Translations under genes and position numbers: made by a program
Assembly (NCBI RefSeq): GCF_900129765.1
Contig: NZ_FQWU01000002.1
Coordinates: 1,302,001 to 1,366,000 of the forward strand
DNA from: Massilia sp. CF038
GTDB lineage: Bacteria; Pseudomonadota; Gammaproteobacteria; Burkholderiales; Burkholderiaceae_D
Direction of reading: 5' to 3'
DNA length: 64,000 nt
The notes under the pieces: generated by a model
The model's database searches: none
What the model saw: only the letters and a program-made list of their open reading frames with translations
Told to the model about the DNA's origin: nothing
In this document: positions 51,215 through 58,673 of the stretch, in pieces
How the letters are laid out: the number at the start of each line of letters is the position of its first letter
Numbering within the stretch: position 1 is the first letter of the stretch

Positions 51215-51532
51215 TTAGCGGCCTTCTTTGACGGCGATGTCGACCAGCTTTTTGCCATCGGCACTGACGACGCAGCGCGCGACCAGGCTCGACGCCATGC
51301 CTTGCTCATTTTTGGCTGAAAACTTGAGCGTCATTTCGAGCTGGCCATTGGCGCCCTTGGTGACGGGCGCGGCCGGATCATCCTGGTAGGAAATCGAATT
51401 TTTGTTGATGGCACGCGACTCAATGTTGTCCATGCAGATACGGCGCGCGCCTGCGTCCAGCGGGCCTTCCGGTGCGGCAGTCTTGCTGCAAGCGGTCAGG
51501 GCAAGCAAGGCCAGCAGGGTTAGTTTTTTCAT
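51215..51532 (-). CDS. Small lipoprotein of unknown function
   Basis: A 105-residue predicted lipoprotein: MKKLTLLALLALTACSKTAA with the lipobox LTAC and Cys15. The mature part has two further cysteines (RRICMDNIESRA and VARCVVSADG), probably forming a disulphide, and ends in a strand-rich segment. It resembles small outer-membrane lipoproteins only in general features. It lies alone between the LivK-like gene and the ArsR gene. Function unknown. Confidence 0.7.
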   Translation of the reverse strand: MKKLTLLALLALTACSKTAAPEGPLDAGARRICMDNIESRAINKNSISYQDDPAAPVTKGANGQLEMTLKFSAKNEQGMASSLVARCVVSADGKKLVDIAVKEGR

Positions 51533-51580
51533 GGCATCTCCAAAAAATTTGTTGGAAATGATACACGAGGCAAGTGCGCC

Positions 51581-51946
51581 CTAATCGTCCTTTTCCACAA
51601 AGCTCTTGAGCCGTCCCAGCGCCAGTTCCCAGTCGCGTCCGATTGCCTCCAACGTACGCCTGGCCTCATCGATGCCGGCCGGTTCCAATTGCCACAAGCG
51701 TTCGCGGCCCACTTTCACGTCACGCACGACGCCAGCTTCGGCCAGCACATTGAGATGCTTGGTCACGCCCTGGCGGCTGATCTCGGTGTTTTGAGTCAGC
51801 TGGGCAATCGAGCAGGCAGCGCCTGCGCTGAGCTCGGCGACCAGGCGCAGACGGGTGGGGTCACCCAGCGCGGCGAACACATGGGCCAGCGATTCATTCG
51901 CGCGGGAAGAATCGCCGGCCCCAAGCAATGTCTTATTCGCTGACAT
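51581..51946 (-). CDS. ArsR/SmtB family repressor of the SRPBCC operon
   Basis: A 121-residue winged-helix regulator (LAHVFAALGDPTRLRLVAEL, ISRQGVTKHLNVLAEAGVV, in part SRQGVTKHLNVLAEAG). No metal-binding cysteine pair is seen in the recognition region, so it is the non-metal type often paired with SRPBCC (AHSA1) proteins. ATG at 51946 overlaps the end of the upstream SRPBCC gene by 14 bases, so it is the third gene of the operon. Two operator-like palindromes bracket the operon promoter, which points to autoregulation. Confidence 0.9.
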   Translation of the reverse strand: MSANKTLLGAGDSSRANESLAHVFAALGDPTRLRLVAELSAGAACSIAQLTQNTEISRQGVTKHLNVLAEAGVVRDVKVGRERLWQLEPAGIDEARRTLEAIGRDWELALGRLKSFVEKDD

Positions 51947-52400
51947 AGCGCGCCAGATTGTTGAGCTGTGCATCCCAGCCGTTGCCATTCATCTCGAACG
52001 CCTTGCGCCGGCGGCCGGCCGGGATCTTGTCAAAACCGGACTCGACAACGGTCAGCAACACGCCCTGCCCTGCCGCATCCTTGAGCGTGAAGGTGACCAG
52101 GGTTGGCTCTTCCAGCGAATAGTCGATCGACGTATCCATCGGATAAGGATGCCAGTGCAAAGACATGGTCTCTTGCGGTTCGATGCGCTCGATCTGGGCG
52201 CTGAACACCAGGCCGACGCAACTTGGGTGCGTGAACGGTCCGGTCATGGTGCGCCCTGGCTCGAAGGCTTGCCCGCCAAAATCGACACCAAACCAGGCGC
52301 CAAACTCGGCCGAATCAGTCAGGGCGCGCCAGACCCGCGCGCGCGTGCCCTTGATCACAATGCTGCGCTCGATGCGGTCGGTCTCCGAAGGGCTGGTCAT
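51933..52400 (-). CDS. SRPBCC (AHSA1-like) domain protein
   Basis: A 155-residue START/Bet v1-fold protein: IERSIVIKGTRARVWRALTD at the start, in part IVIKGTRARVWRALTD; FGAWFGVDF in the middle; VTFTLKDAAGQGVLLTVVESGFD, in part LLTVVESGFDKIP, near the end. AHSA1-type proteins bind hydrophobic ligands or act on Hsp90; many are simply of unknown function. Its ATG shares 4 bases with the stop of the first SRPBCC gene, and its own end overlaps arsR, so the three are translationally coupled. Confidence 0.88.
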   Translation of the reverse strand: MTSPSETDRIERSIVIKGTRARVWRALTDSAEFGAWFGVDFGGQAFEPGRTMTGPFTHPSCVGLVFSAQIERIEPQETMSLHWHPYPMDTSIDYSLEEPTLVTFTLKDAAGQGVLLTVVESGFDKIPAGRRRKAFEMNGNGWDAQLNNLARYVSE

Positions 52401-52888
52401 GCGGTGGCACTCCTTTCCAATGTGTGCGAGGGGGCTGACGGCGTGCCCGTATAGGGTGTTCCGACGCCCGTTTCCAGGTATTGCTGCAAACTTGCCAGGA
52501 AGTGTGCCCAGCCATTTTCGCAGATTCCATAGCATTCCAGCGAGGGCAGCAGACCAAGGTGCGCAAAATCGACACGTGTGCCGGCCGCGCCGGCGTCGCT
52601 CAGCTGAAAGACGGGCCTGGTGCCCACCCATTCATCCGGTTTGGTGATGTGCTCGCCGAGGGTGTGCGCGCGGGTGCACTGCCAGCGTACTTCGCGTGGG
52701 GCATGCGCCGCTTCGACACGCATGTCGTTGTAGCATGCGCCAAAGCGGAAGTGGATGGTCCCGCCAACGGCAGTGCTGCCGTCGCAGTCATTGGTCCACC
52801 AGCTGCGCAATCCGGCAATGGTGGTCAGGGCGGCGTACACCGCTTCGGGGCGGGCAGCAATGGTCACACTTTTTTGAAAATGGTTCAT
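52397..52888 (-). CDS. SRPBCC domain protein, first gene of the ArsR operon
   Basis: A 163-residue protein of the START/Bet v1 fold: FQKSVTIAARPEAVYAALTT at the start, in part VTIAARPEAVYAALTT, GLRSWWTNDCDGS and NGWAHFLASLQQYLETGVGTP, in part GWAHFLASLQQYLETG. The WW pair and the final helix are typical of the AHSA1-like branch. AAAGGAG precedes the ATG by 7 bases. The gene follows the operator region directly and is transcribed before the second SRPBCC gene and arsR. Ligand unknown. Confidence 0.88.
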   Translation of the reverse strand: MNHFQKSVTIAARPEAVYAALTTIAGLRSWWTNDCDGSTAVGGTIHFRFGACYNDMRVEAAHAPREVRWQCTRAHTLGEHITKPDEWVGTRPVFQLSDAGAAGTRVDFAHLGLLPSLECYGICENGWAHFLASLQQYLETGVGTPYTGTPSAPSHTLERSATA

Positions 52889-52904
52889 TTCGCTTCTCCT
52901 TTAA

Positions 52905-52973
52905 GCAACCAAATGGTTGCGTATTGGAGTATGAACTCCCAAACAGTTAAATGCAACCATTTGGGTGCATTTA
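52905..52973 (-). promoter_or_regulatory. Promoter of the SRPBCC-arsR operon bracketed by two ArsR-type operators
   Basis: On the minus strand TTGCAT (52956-52951), 17-base spacer, CATACT (52933-52928) forms a promoter. GCAACCA AA TGGTTGC (52905-52920) lies just downstream of the -10, and a longer imperfect palindrome with the same core, TTAAATGCAACCATT and TGGGTGCATTTAA (about 52946-52973), covers the -35. Repressor on both sites would occlude RNA polymerase. Confidence 0.7.
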
Positions 52974-52976
52974 ATT

Positions 52977-53393
52977 TTACTGTGTGCCGTCGCTAACGAA
53001 GCAGGAGATCGCCTGCGCAGCCTGACCACTAAAACGCAATTTGAATTTGAGACCGCGTACGGTTAAGGCGATACGGGCATAGCCAAACATGTGGTGATCT
53101 GTTCTTTGGAGATCGTGCCACGGGACCAGGACAGGCCACATCACCAAGTTGGCAGGAAATGCGGGGCGCAACCACAATCCCTCCGGGTAACATTCCAGAG
53201 CGACCCCCAGCCTTCCCCACTTCATCCCGACGTATAACCATCGATACGAGCCGTTTGAAATCATGCGTGTTTCTGGCTTGGGCGCGGGATACAAAGCCCG
53301 CAACTCACGCCAGCCCGTGATCCATCCGGACGCGTATGTCGGCAAAAAGAAGAACAGCGAAACGAAAACGAAAAAGCCCAGAACATCAAGCAT
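52977..53393 (-). CDS. Small membrane-anchored protein at the end of the efflux operon
   Basis: A 138-residue protein with one N-terminal membrane helix (MLDVLGFFVFVSLFFFLPTY). The rest reads like a small beta-rich cytoplasmic or periplasmic domain (WLYVGMKWGRLGVALECYPEG, in part KWGRLGVALECYPEGLWL; VPWHDLQRTDHHMF; VRGLKFKLRF). ATG at 53393 overlaps the end of the permease gene by 8 bases, so it is the last gene of the transport operon. The fold resembles small PH-like membrane proteins, but I do not recognise it. Confidence 0.6.
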   Translation of the reverse strand: MLDVLGFFVFVSLFFFLPTYASGWITGWRELRALYPAPKPETRMISNGSYRWLYVGMKWGRLGVALECYPEGLWLRPAFPANLVMWPVLVPWHDLQRTDHHMFGYARIALTVRGLKFKLRFSGQAAQAISCFVSDGTQ

Positions 53394-54522
53394 GCAGAGC
53401 CTCCGCAAGGTGCGCCCGGGACTGCCACTTGCGCAAGCCCAACCCGATGAACAGCAGCGATAAGGCAAGCAAGGCCAGCACTTCGACCCGCACCTCGTGC
53501 AAGGAAGCGCCCATCTGATTGGTGGCGATAAAACCCTGAATTGCCGCAGTGGACGGGAATAGCCAGCGCACCGGCTGCACGACGTCGGGCAAGGCGCTGA
53601 TCGGCCAGCTGAGGCCGGACAGGAAAATAATCGGCATCGAAGTGGCCACCAGCAACTGCACGCTGCGCTCCCGAGTGCGGAAAAACAGTCCCATCAACAT
53701 GCCCAGCGCAGCCACGCAATAGGCGAAGACGATCGTCAGCACCAGGGATCCAACAAAGTTACCGCCGCGTGGATAGTCCTGCCACCAGAACACAAAACCA
53801 AAAAAGTACATTGCGTTGAGCACGACCACGAGCGCGAACGCGTTTAACGCGCCAAAGTACGCTGCGCCGCTGCGCTGATAAGGGAAGGATTTGGCACTGG
53901 CCCAGGTGCCAAATAGCAAACCAATCCCCAGCAAAAAGGTTTGCTGCATCAACAGCACCACGACGCCTGGCACGATATATGACGCGTAACCTTCGTGCGG
54001 ATTGAACAAGGGAACCGATTCGGTGGTCAAAGGCTGGCGTTGCTCGTCGATTTGCTGGCGCGATGGGGACGCTGCATTCAAGCGCTTGAGCTCGACACCT
54101 GCCGACAGCGTGCCCACCACCTCGGCAAGCGCATTGAGCGCCACTTTGTTCAGCATGAGGTAAGTGCCGTTGCCCGACACATTGATCTCAGGCTGGCGTC
54201 CAGCAAGTAGTGTGTGGCTGAAATCGGATGGAATGAGCATGGTGCCCGAGATTGTGCCTTTCCACAGCAAATCCTGCGCCTGTTCCGGTCTGGCCGTCAC
54301 CGCCACGACTTCCACGCCCGGGTGGGCAGCGGCGTAGCGAATCAACTGGCGCGACAAAGACGAATTGTCTTGATCGATGACCGCGATTGGCACACGCTGC
54401 ACCGTCTCTTTGCTGTAAGGGAGCGGATAGAAGAAGGAATAAATTATCCCGGACAGGAAGAACAGCGTGATCGCTGCCTTGTCGCTCAGAATCGCACGCC
54501 AGGTGATGAGGAACGCTTTCAT
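53386..54522 (-). CDS. ABC-2 type transporter permease (YhhJ-like), second copy
   Basis: A 378-residue inner-membrane permease. An N-terminal helix (ITLFFLSGIIYSFFYPL) is followed by a large periplasmic domain (VPIAVIDQDNSSLSRQLIRYAA, in part VIDQDNSSLSRQLIR) and five more helices from about residue 190 (YIVPGVVVLLMQQTFLLGIG, in part VPGVVVLLMQQTFLLGI; LGMLMGLFFRTRERSVQLL; MPIIFLSGLSWPI). This is the ABC2_membrane_3 arrangement of YhhJ, YbhS and YbhR. It starts in the stop region of the preceding permease (4-base overlap). With that paralogue it probably forms the membrane channel of a tripartite exporter; the ATPase is not in the operon. Confidence 0.88.
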   Translation of the reverse strand: MKAFLITWRAILSDKAAITLFFLSGIIYSFFYPLPYSKETVQRVPIAVIDQDNSSLSRQLIRYAAAHPGVEVVAVTARPEQAQDLLWKGTISGTMLIPSDFSHTLLAGRQPEINVSGNGTYLMLNKVALNALAEVVGTLSAGVELKRLNAASPSRQQIDEQRQPLTTESVPLFNPHEGYASYIVPGVVVLLMQQTFLLGIGLLFGTWASAKSFPYQRSGAAYFGALNAFALVVVLNAMYFFGFVFWWQDYPRGGNFVGSLVLTIVFAYCVAALGMLMGLFFRTRERSVQLLVATSMPIIFLSGLSWPISALPDVVQPVRWLFPSTAAIQGFIATNQMGASLHEVRVEVLALLALSLLFIGLGLRKWQSRAHLAEALHA

Positions 54523-55709
54523 GTTTTGCCCCAGCTGTCGGGCTGCTTCACACGGCGCAGCAGGAACAGGTAAGCCAGGCCGCCGAAGACCACAGTAAAG
54601 GCAAGCAATACCGCAATGTCGCCTATTCCATAGCGTAAGGGCGCGCCAGCGATCCAGGTCCGGTTCAAGAGCGGCAAGTAGTGCGTCAACGGCAAGGACT
54701 CAGCCCAGACGCGCGCGGCCAGCGGCATGGCCAGGATCGGAAAACCCTGGCCGGTAAAGGCAAATGCGGGTGCCGTAATGAAGGCGCATGCCGACAAGGC
54801 CGCGCGCAGCGAACCCGTTGCGGCGGCAAGAAAGGCGCCCATGGCCAGATACGCAGTAATAAAACATAGCGTGCCCAGTCCCAGCGCCAGCACACTGCCC
54901 GCTACTGCCCAGCCGCGCAGCGCGCCAAACAGAATCACAATCAAGGCCGTGTGCACGGCAAAGGCCAGCAGCGGAATCGCCAGCTTGGCCGCCAGGGCAG
55001 CCGCCACATTGCCGCGCGCCGACGCCAGCCATTGCGGGACCGTGGCCATGCGCAACTCGCGCCCGACCGCTGTCACCGCCGCCAGCGTAACAAAAATATG
55101 GAGCAGGCTGAACGCCACAGGCAGTGCCAGCGCGGGTTCGTAGCTGCCGTTTTCGTTGTACAGGCTGGTCGCCCGGGTGCGGATCGGCTCGTACAATTCC
55201 TTCGCCTGAACCGACGCACTGCCGCGCTTGGCGCGTGCCTGCAGCTCGATGCCGACCGACATGGTGGTCACGACGGTCCGCACGTCCCGCGTCATTGACC
55301 CCGTATAGGAAGGAAACTGCGCGTTGTAGGCCCATTGCACTTTCACGCTGCGCGCGCCGCTGATATCGCGCTGCATGTCGGCAGGAATGAAGACGATCCC
55401 GAACGCCTCGCGCCTACGCAGCAAGGCAATGGCTTCCGCTTCGCTATTGACGCTGTCGGCCACGTGCAAGCCAGGAGACTGCTCGAGCATGCGCGCCAGG
55501 GTGCGCGACATGACGGAGTGGTCGCGATCAACAATCACCAACGGCAAGTCGCGTGGAATTCCCGATGAGAAAATCCACCATGCAAAGACGATCAGGGCCA
55601 GCGGGATTGCGGTCAGCATGGCCATGTCCCAGTGGTCCGCGCGCAACCTCGCCCATTCGCGCGCGATGGCCGAACGCAGCGGGTGGCCTTGCAGTTCCTC
55701 GCTCATCAA
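54519..55709 (-). CDS. ABC-2 type transporter permease, first copy
   Basis: A 396-residue permease: one helix near residue 35 (AMLTAIPLALIVFAWWIFS), a large periplasmic domain starting PRDLPLVIVDRDHSVMSRTLARML, in part LPLVIVDRDHSVMSRTL, and five helices in the C-terminal half (LPVAFSLLHIFVTLAAVTAV, LAFAVHTALIVILFGALRGW, LGTLCFITAYLAMGAFLAAA and others). It is homologous in architecture to the next gene. It overlaps the upstream HlyD-like gene by 4 bases (ATGA). Substrate unknown. No Walker motifs are in either permease. Confidence 0.87.
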   Translation of the reverse strand: MMSEELQGHPLRSAIAREWARLRADHWDMAMLTAIPLALIVFAWWIFSSGIPRDLPLVIVDRDHSVMSRTLARMLEQSPGLHVADSVNSEAEAIALLRRREAFGIVFIPADMQRDISGARSVKVQWAYNAQFPSYTGSMTRDVRTVVTTMSVGIELQARAKRGSASVQAKELYEPIRTRATSLYNENGSYEPALALPVAFSLLHIFVTLAAVTAVGRELRMATVPQWLASARGNVAAALAAKLAIPLLAFAVHTALIVILFGALRGWAVAGSVLALGLGTLCFITAYLAMGAFLAAATGSLRAALSACAFITAPAFAFTGQGFPILAMPLAARVWAESLPLTHYLPLLNRTWIAGAPLRYGIGDIAVLLAFTVVFGGLAYLFLLRRVKQPDSWGKT

Positions 55710-56680
55710 TGCTCGAAGACGACCGTCATTCCGGGACGCATGCCTGCGACAGCCGTGGTGGGCCGCAGCCTGATCTCAAAGGTGCGCAGGTCGGTGCCGC
55801 CGGGACGCGCCGCGCGCCAGGTCGCAAAGGCTGGCAAGGCGGCCACATAGGTCGCCTTGAACTGCGCCCGGGCTTTGAGTGCTGGAATAAATCCTTCGTG
55901 CACAGTGCCCACAGCAAAGGGCTTGAATTCATCTTCACGCACCGAGACCACCGCCCAGATGTCGGACAGGTCGACCAGCGTCACCACCGGGAAACCTTGC
56001 GGCGCCAGCTCGCCGGTCTGGATCGACAACTTCGCCACTTCGCCTGCCGTCGGGGCCTTGATTTGGGTTTCCGCCAACGCCGCTTCGGTCTCGGCCACCA
56101 CGCCGCCTACCTGCCGCGTCTGCGCTTCGGCGGCCAGCTTGTCTTCCGGCCGGGCACCGCGCTGCGCCATGTCGTATTGGGCCCGCGCTGCCTGCGCCAG
56201 TTGCTCGGCGGCGCGCCATTGCGCCTGCGCTTCGTCACGTTTTTGCTGGGCGATCACCCCTTCCTTGAACATCGCTTCGGCGCGCTGGTATGTCAGCTTG
56301 GCAATGCCGGCGCCCGTCTGCGCCCGTTCCCAATTGAACTTTGCTGCAGTCACCTCTTCGGGCCGCGCACCCGCTTGCGCCTTTTGATTCACGGCACCTG
56401 CGGCATCTTGCGCCGCCTTGGCTTGCGTCATCTTCGCGCGCACTTCCGGGCTGTCGAGTTCAAACAGGAGTTGGCCTTGCGCGACCTGGGCGCCCAGTGC
56501 CACGTGGATCTTGCCAACGCGGCCAGGCACCTTGGATGAGACGTTCGTTTCCTGCGCTTCAAGCTGCCCCTGGATCGGCTGGTGCACAGGCTGGAACGCG
56601 GCATACAGTCCCCAGCCCAGCAAGCCGATGACAACAACGGCAGCGATACCGGTACCGTATTTTTTGGAAGAAGCGGCCAT
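55706..56680 (-). CDS. HlyD-family membrane fusion protein
   Basis: A 324-residue periplasmic adaptor anchored by one N-terminal helix (GIAAVVVIGLLGWGLYAAF). It shows a split lipoyl domain (NVSSKVPGRVGKIHVALGAQVAQGQLLFELD, in part VPGRVGKIHVALGAQVAQGQ; and IKAPTAGEVAKLSIQTGELA, in part KAPTAGEVAKLSIQTGE) around a coiled-coil hairpin of about 110 residues rich in Ala, Gln and Glu. It links the ABC-2 permeases to the TolC-like channel encoded just upstream. ATG at 56680 is chosen because it starts right before the membrane helix; it is 4 bases after the tolC-like stop. Confidence 0.9.
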   Translation of the reverse strand: MAASSKKYGTGIAAVVVIGLLGWGLYAAFQPVHQPIQGQLEAQETNVSSKVPGRVGKIHVALGAQVAQGQLLFELDSPEVRAKMTQAKAAQDAAGAVNQKAQAGARPEEVTAAKFNWERAQTGAGIAKLTYQRAEAMFKEGVIAQQKRDEAQAQWRAAEQLAQAARAQYDMAQRGARPEDKLAAEAQTRQVGGVVAETEAALAETQIKAPTAGEVAKLSIQTGELAPQGFPVVTLVDLSDIWAVVSVREDEFKPFAVGTVHEGFIPALKARAQFKATYVAALPAFATWRAARPGGTDLRTFEIRLRPTTAVAGMRPGMTVVFEH

Positions 56681-56684
56681 GGGA

Positions 56685-58100
56685 TCAGTCTTTCGTAAGT
56701 TCAATGATGCTGCCGGCGGAGGTCGACAATGGTGCCAGCCGTTCAGGCTGACCCGTGGTGCCCAGCAGCTTGGCCAGGGCCAGGTCATACTCATAGGCAG
56801 CCTGGGCGCGTTCCAGGTGGGACTTGGTCAAATTCAAGGACGCGTCGGCAACATCGCTGGAGGTGGCTTGCGCATTCTTGAAGCCGACCTGTGCCAGGCG
56901 CAGCGTTTCCTGCGCCAATTCGATGGCCGACTGCATGGACAGATACCGCAGCCGGGCATTTTCCATCGTGCGCCATTGGTTTTCGGTGAGCGTTGGAATG
57001 TCGCGATTGGCTTGCTCGGCCATCACTTCCACCCGTTGCTGCTCCAGGCGGGCCGCTTCGCGCATCTTGGCCTTGTCGATACGGTCCACCAGCGGCACGC
57101 TGACCGACATGCCAACCAGCCAGTTGGCGCGCGCATAAGTACCGCCGCCGCGGTTGAGGTTGTAATTGGCCACCGCGACCACGGTGGGACTGTAGGCGCT
57201 GCCTTGCAGCTTGAGCGCCCCTTCCGCCTGGGTGCGTTTGCTATCGACCTGTTTGAAGGCGGCATTCGAAGCCAGCGCACGTTCGATGAAGGATGAGAGT
57301 GAGCCAACGCTCTCGCCATGCACGAACAAGGGCGTATTCGGCTGCACCACATCCTTGCGCCCCAGCAGGCGATTGAGTGCTAATTGCGCAATTTCCAGGT
57401 CGCTGCTGGCCTTGGCTGCTTCGCGCTTTGCATTGTCCATGGCCACATCGGCCTTCAGGCGCTCCACCTTGGAAATCAAGCCCGTGCGTTCCAGTTTGCC
57501 CGCCATGGCCTGATGGTCGGCAAACACCGCCACCGCTGCCGTGCGCAAGCGCGCTGCTTCGCGTGCCAGTTGCACCGAGAAATAGCGTTGCGCCAATTGA
57601 TTGGCAAGCTCATCGTCGCTGGTTTGCAGCGCCGCACCGGCTTCTTCGGCACGTCCTGCAGCAAGCTGCTTGACTGCATCGAGCCGTCCGCCAGTGTAGA
57701 GCGGCCACACCGAGGCCAGGCCTAGCGAGCGCAGATTGACAATGCGATCGGTCCCGATGGAATTGGGAATCTCGGGCAAGTTCAGGCCGGGAATCTGCGG
57801 CAGATGATCGATGATGGGGTTGCCTGCCTGCGCCAGCCCGCTGGTATCGAGGTTAACGCTGGTCGACACGCGTCCCAGAAAACCGGAGAGCCGCAGATCC
57901 GGGCCATCGATGCGCCGCAACGCTGCCGCCTGCAACTGCTTTGCCTGCATGTCGAGCTGCGCGCCCTGCACCGCCCCCGCGTTCTGCCTGGCCAGGTGCA
58001 AAGCCTCGCCATAACTGACGGCATTTGCCTCTTGCGCGCGCGCCGCGCTGACGGCGCAGGCCGCCAGCACCACCGCACTCCACATCCTGTTTACCTGCAT
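56685..58100 (-). CDS. TolC-family outer-membrane efflux protein
   Basis: A 471-residue outer-membrane factor. Signal peptide about 1-22 (MWSAVVLAACAVSAARAQ). Two TolC repeats each with long coiled-coil helices (YGEALHLARQNAGAVQGAQLD, in part EALHLARQNAGAVQGAQ, and LRYLSMQSAIELAQETLRLAQVGF, in part AIELAQETLRLAQVGF) and the turn motif SDVADASLNLTKSHLERAQA, in part SSDVADASLNLTKSHLE, typical of efflux partners. It is the first gene of an operon with HlyD-like and two ABC-2 permease genes, spaced by 4 bases or overlapping. ATG at 58100 precedes the signal peptide directly. Substrate unknown. Confidence 0.9.
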   Translation of the reverse strand: MQVNRMWSAVVLAACAVSAARAQEANAVSYGEALHLARQNAGAVQGAQLDMQAKQLQAAALRRIDGPDLRLSGFLGRVSTSVNLDTSGLAQAGNPIIDHLPQIPGLNLPEIPNSIGTDRIVNLRSLGLASVWPLYTGGRLDAVKQLAAGRAEEAGAALQTSDDELANQLAQRYFSVQLAREAARLRTAAVAVFADHQAMAGKLERTGLISKVERLKADVAMDNAKREAAKASSDLEIAQLALNRLLGRKDVVQPNTPLFVHGESVGSLSSFIERALASNAAFKQVDSKRTQAEGALKLQGSAYSPTVVAVANYNLNRGGGTYARANWLVGMSVSVPLVDRIDKAKMREAARLEQQRVEVMAEQANRDIPTLTENQWRTMENARLRYLSMQSAIELAQETLRLAQVGFKNAQATSSDVADASLNLTKSHLERAQAAYEYDLALAKLLGTTGQPERLAPLSTSAGSIIELTKD

Positions 58101-58673
58101 GTTCACTCCGATCCCGTCCAATTGCTGCATTAGCAACAATACAGCGAATGGTCGCGCACCGTCTACTCAGCAGTTCGAGGGGGCTCTCTACCGAACAGCA
58201 TGGACAAACATTTCAGCAGATACCGAAATCGGCATCACTGCAAAATCGCTGTTCAGCCCGGCAAGCACGGCTGGCCGTAGAGACAACATTTATTTGTCTT
58301 TTTCGTTAACAAAATATGATCGCAAAAGACGACCAAGTAGCTTGACATTGTATGGACGAAGCCGCTAACCTGCCGTACATACGAAAAGTTTTCAAACTTT
58401 ATTTTTCGTCTGCCAGTCATACAAAAAGCCGCAATCTCACTATGAAGCCGTCACATAACGGCCCCCGAGAATTCCCCAAAGACAACTTTGTATAGTAAAA
58501 AACACATGAAACTTTCAGTAAATTATGAAATCGATTTCATTTTGAAACTGTTAAGTGCAATTTGCATCTAAATTTCCAAGAATCAACTTATATTTAACAG
58601 TATTGATGTAGCAGTAGCACTCTTGACATACCAGTTTCTTCATAAAAATCACCCAACCACGCAGGAGACTTCC
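58101..58673. other. AT-rich regulatory region between the efflux and cellulase operons
   Basis: About 570 bases without a gene, much richer in A and T than the rest of the window. It contains a perfect palindrome AAAGTTT TC AAACTTT (58385-58400) and a LacI-type palindrome at 58525-58540 (separate entry). A TATAGT at 58491-58496 and a TTGACA at 58623-58628 are promoter-like elements without a matching partner. The divergent tolC operon and the GH48 gene both start from here. Confidence 0.6.
58525..58540. promoter_or_regulatory. LacI-family-type operator upstream of the GH48 gene
   Basis: ATGAAATCGATTTCAT is a perfect 16-base palindrome with a central CG and the TGAAATCG half-site typical of LacI/PurR-family operators, 134 bases before the GH48 start. 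A sugar-responsive repressor encoded elsewhere is the likely ligand-binding partner. Confidence 0.6.
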
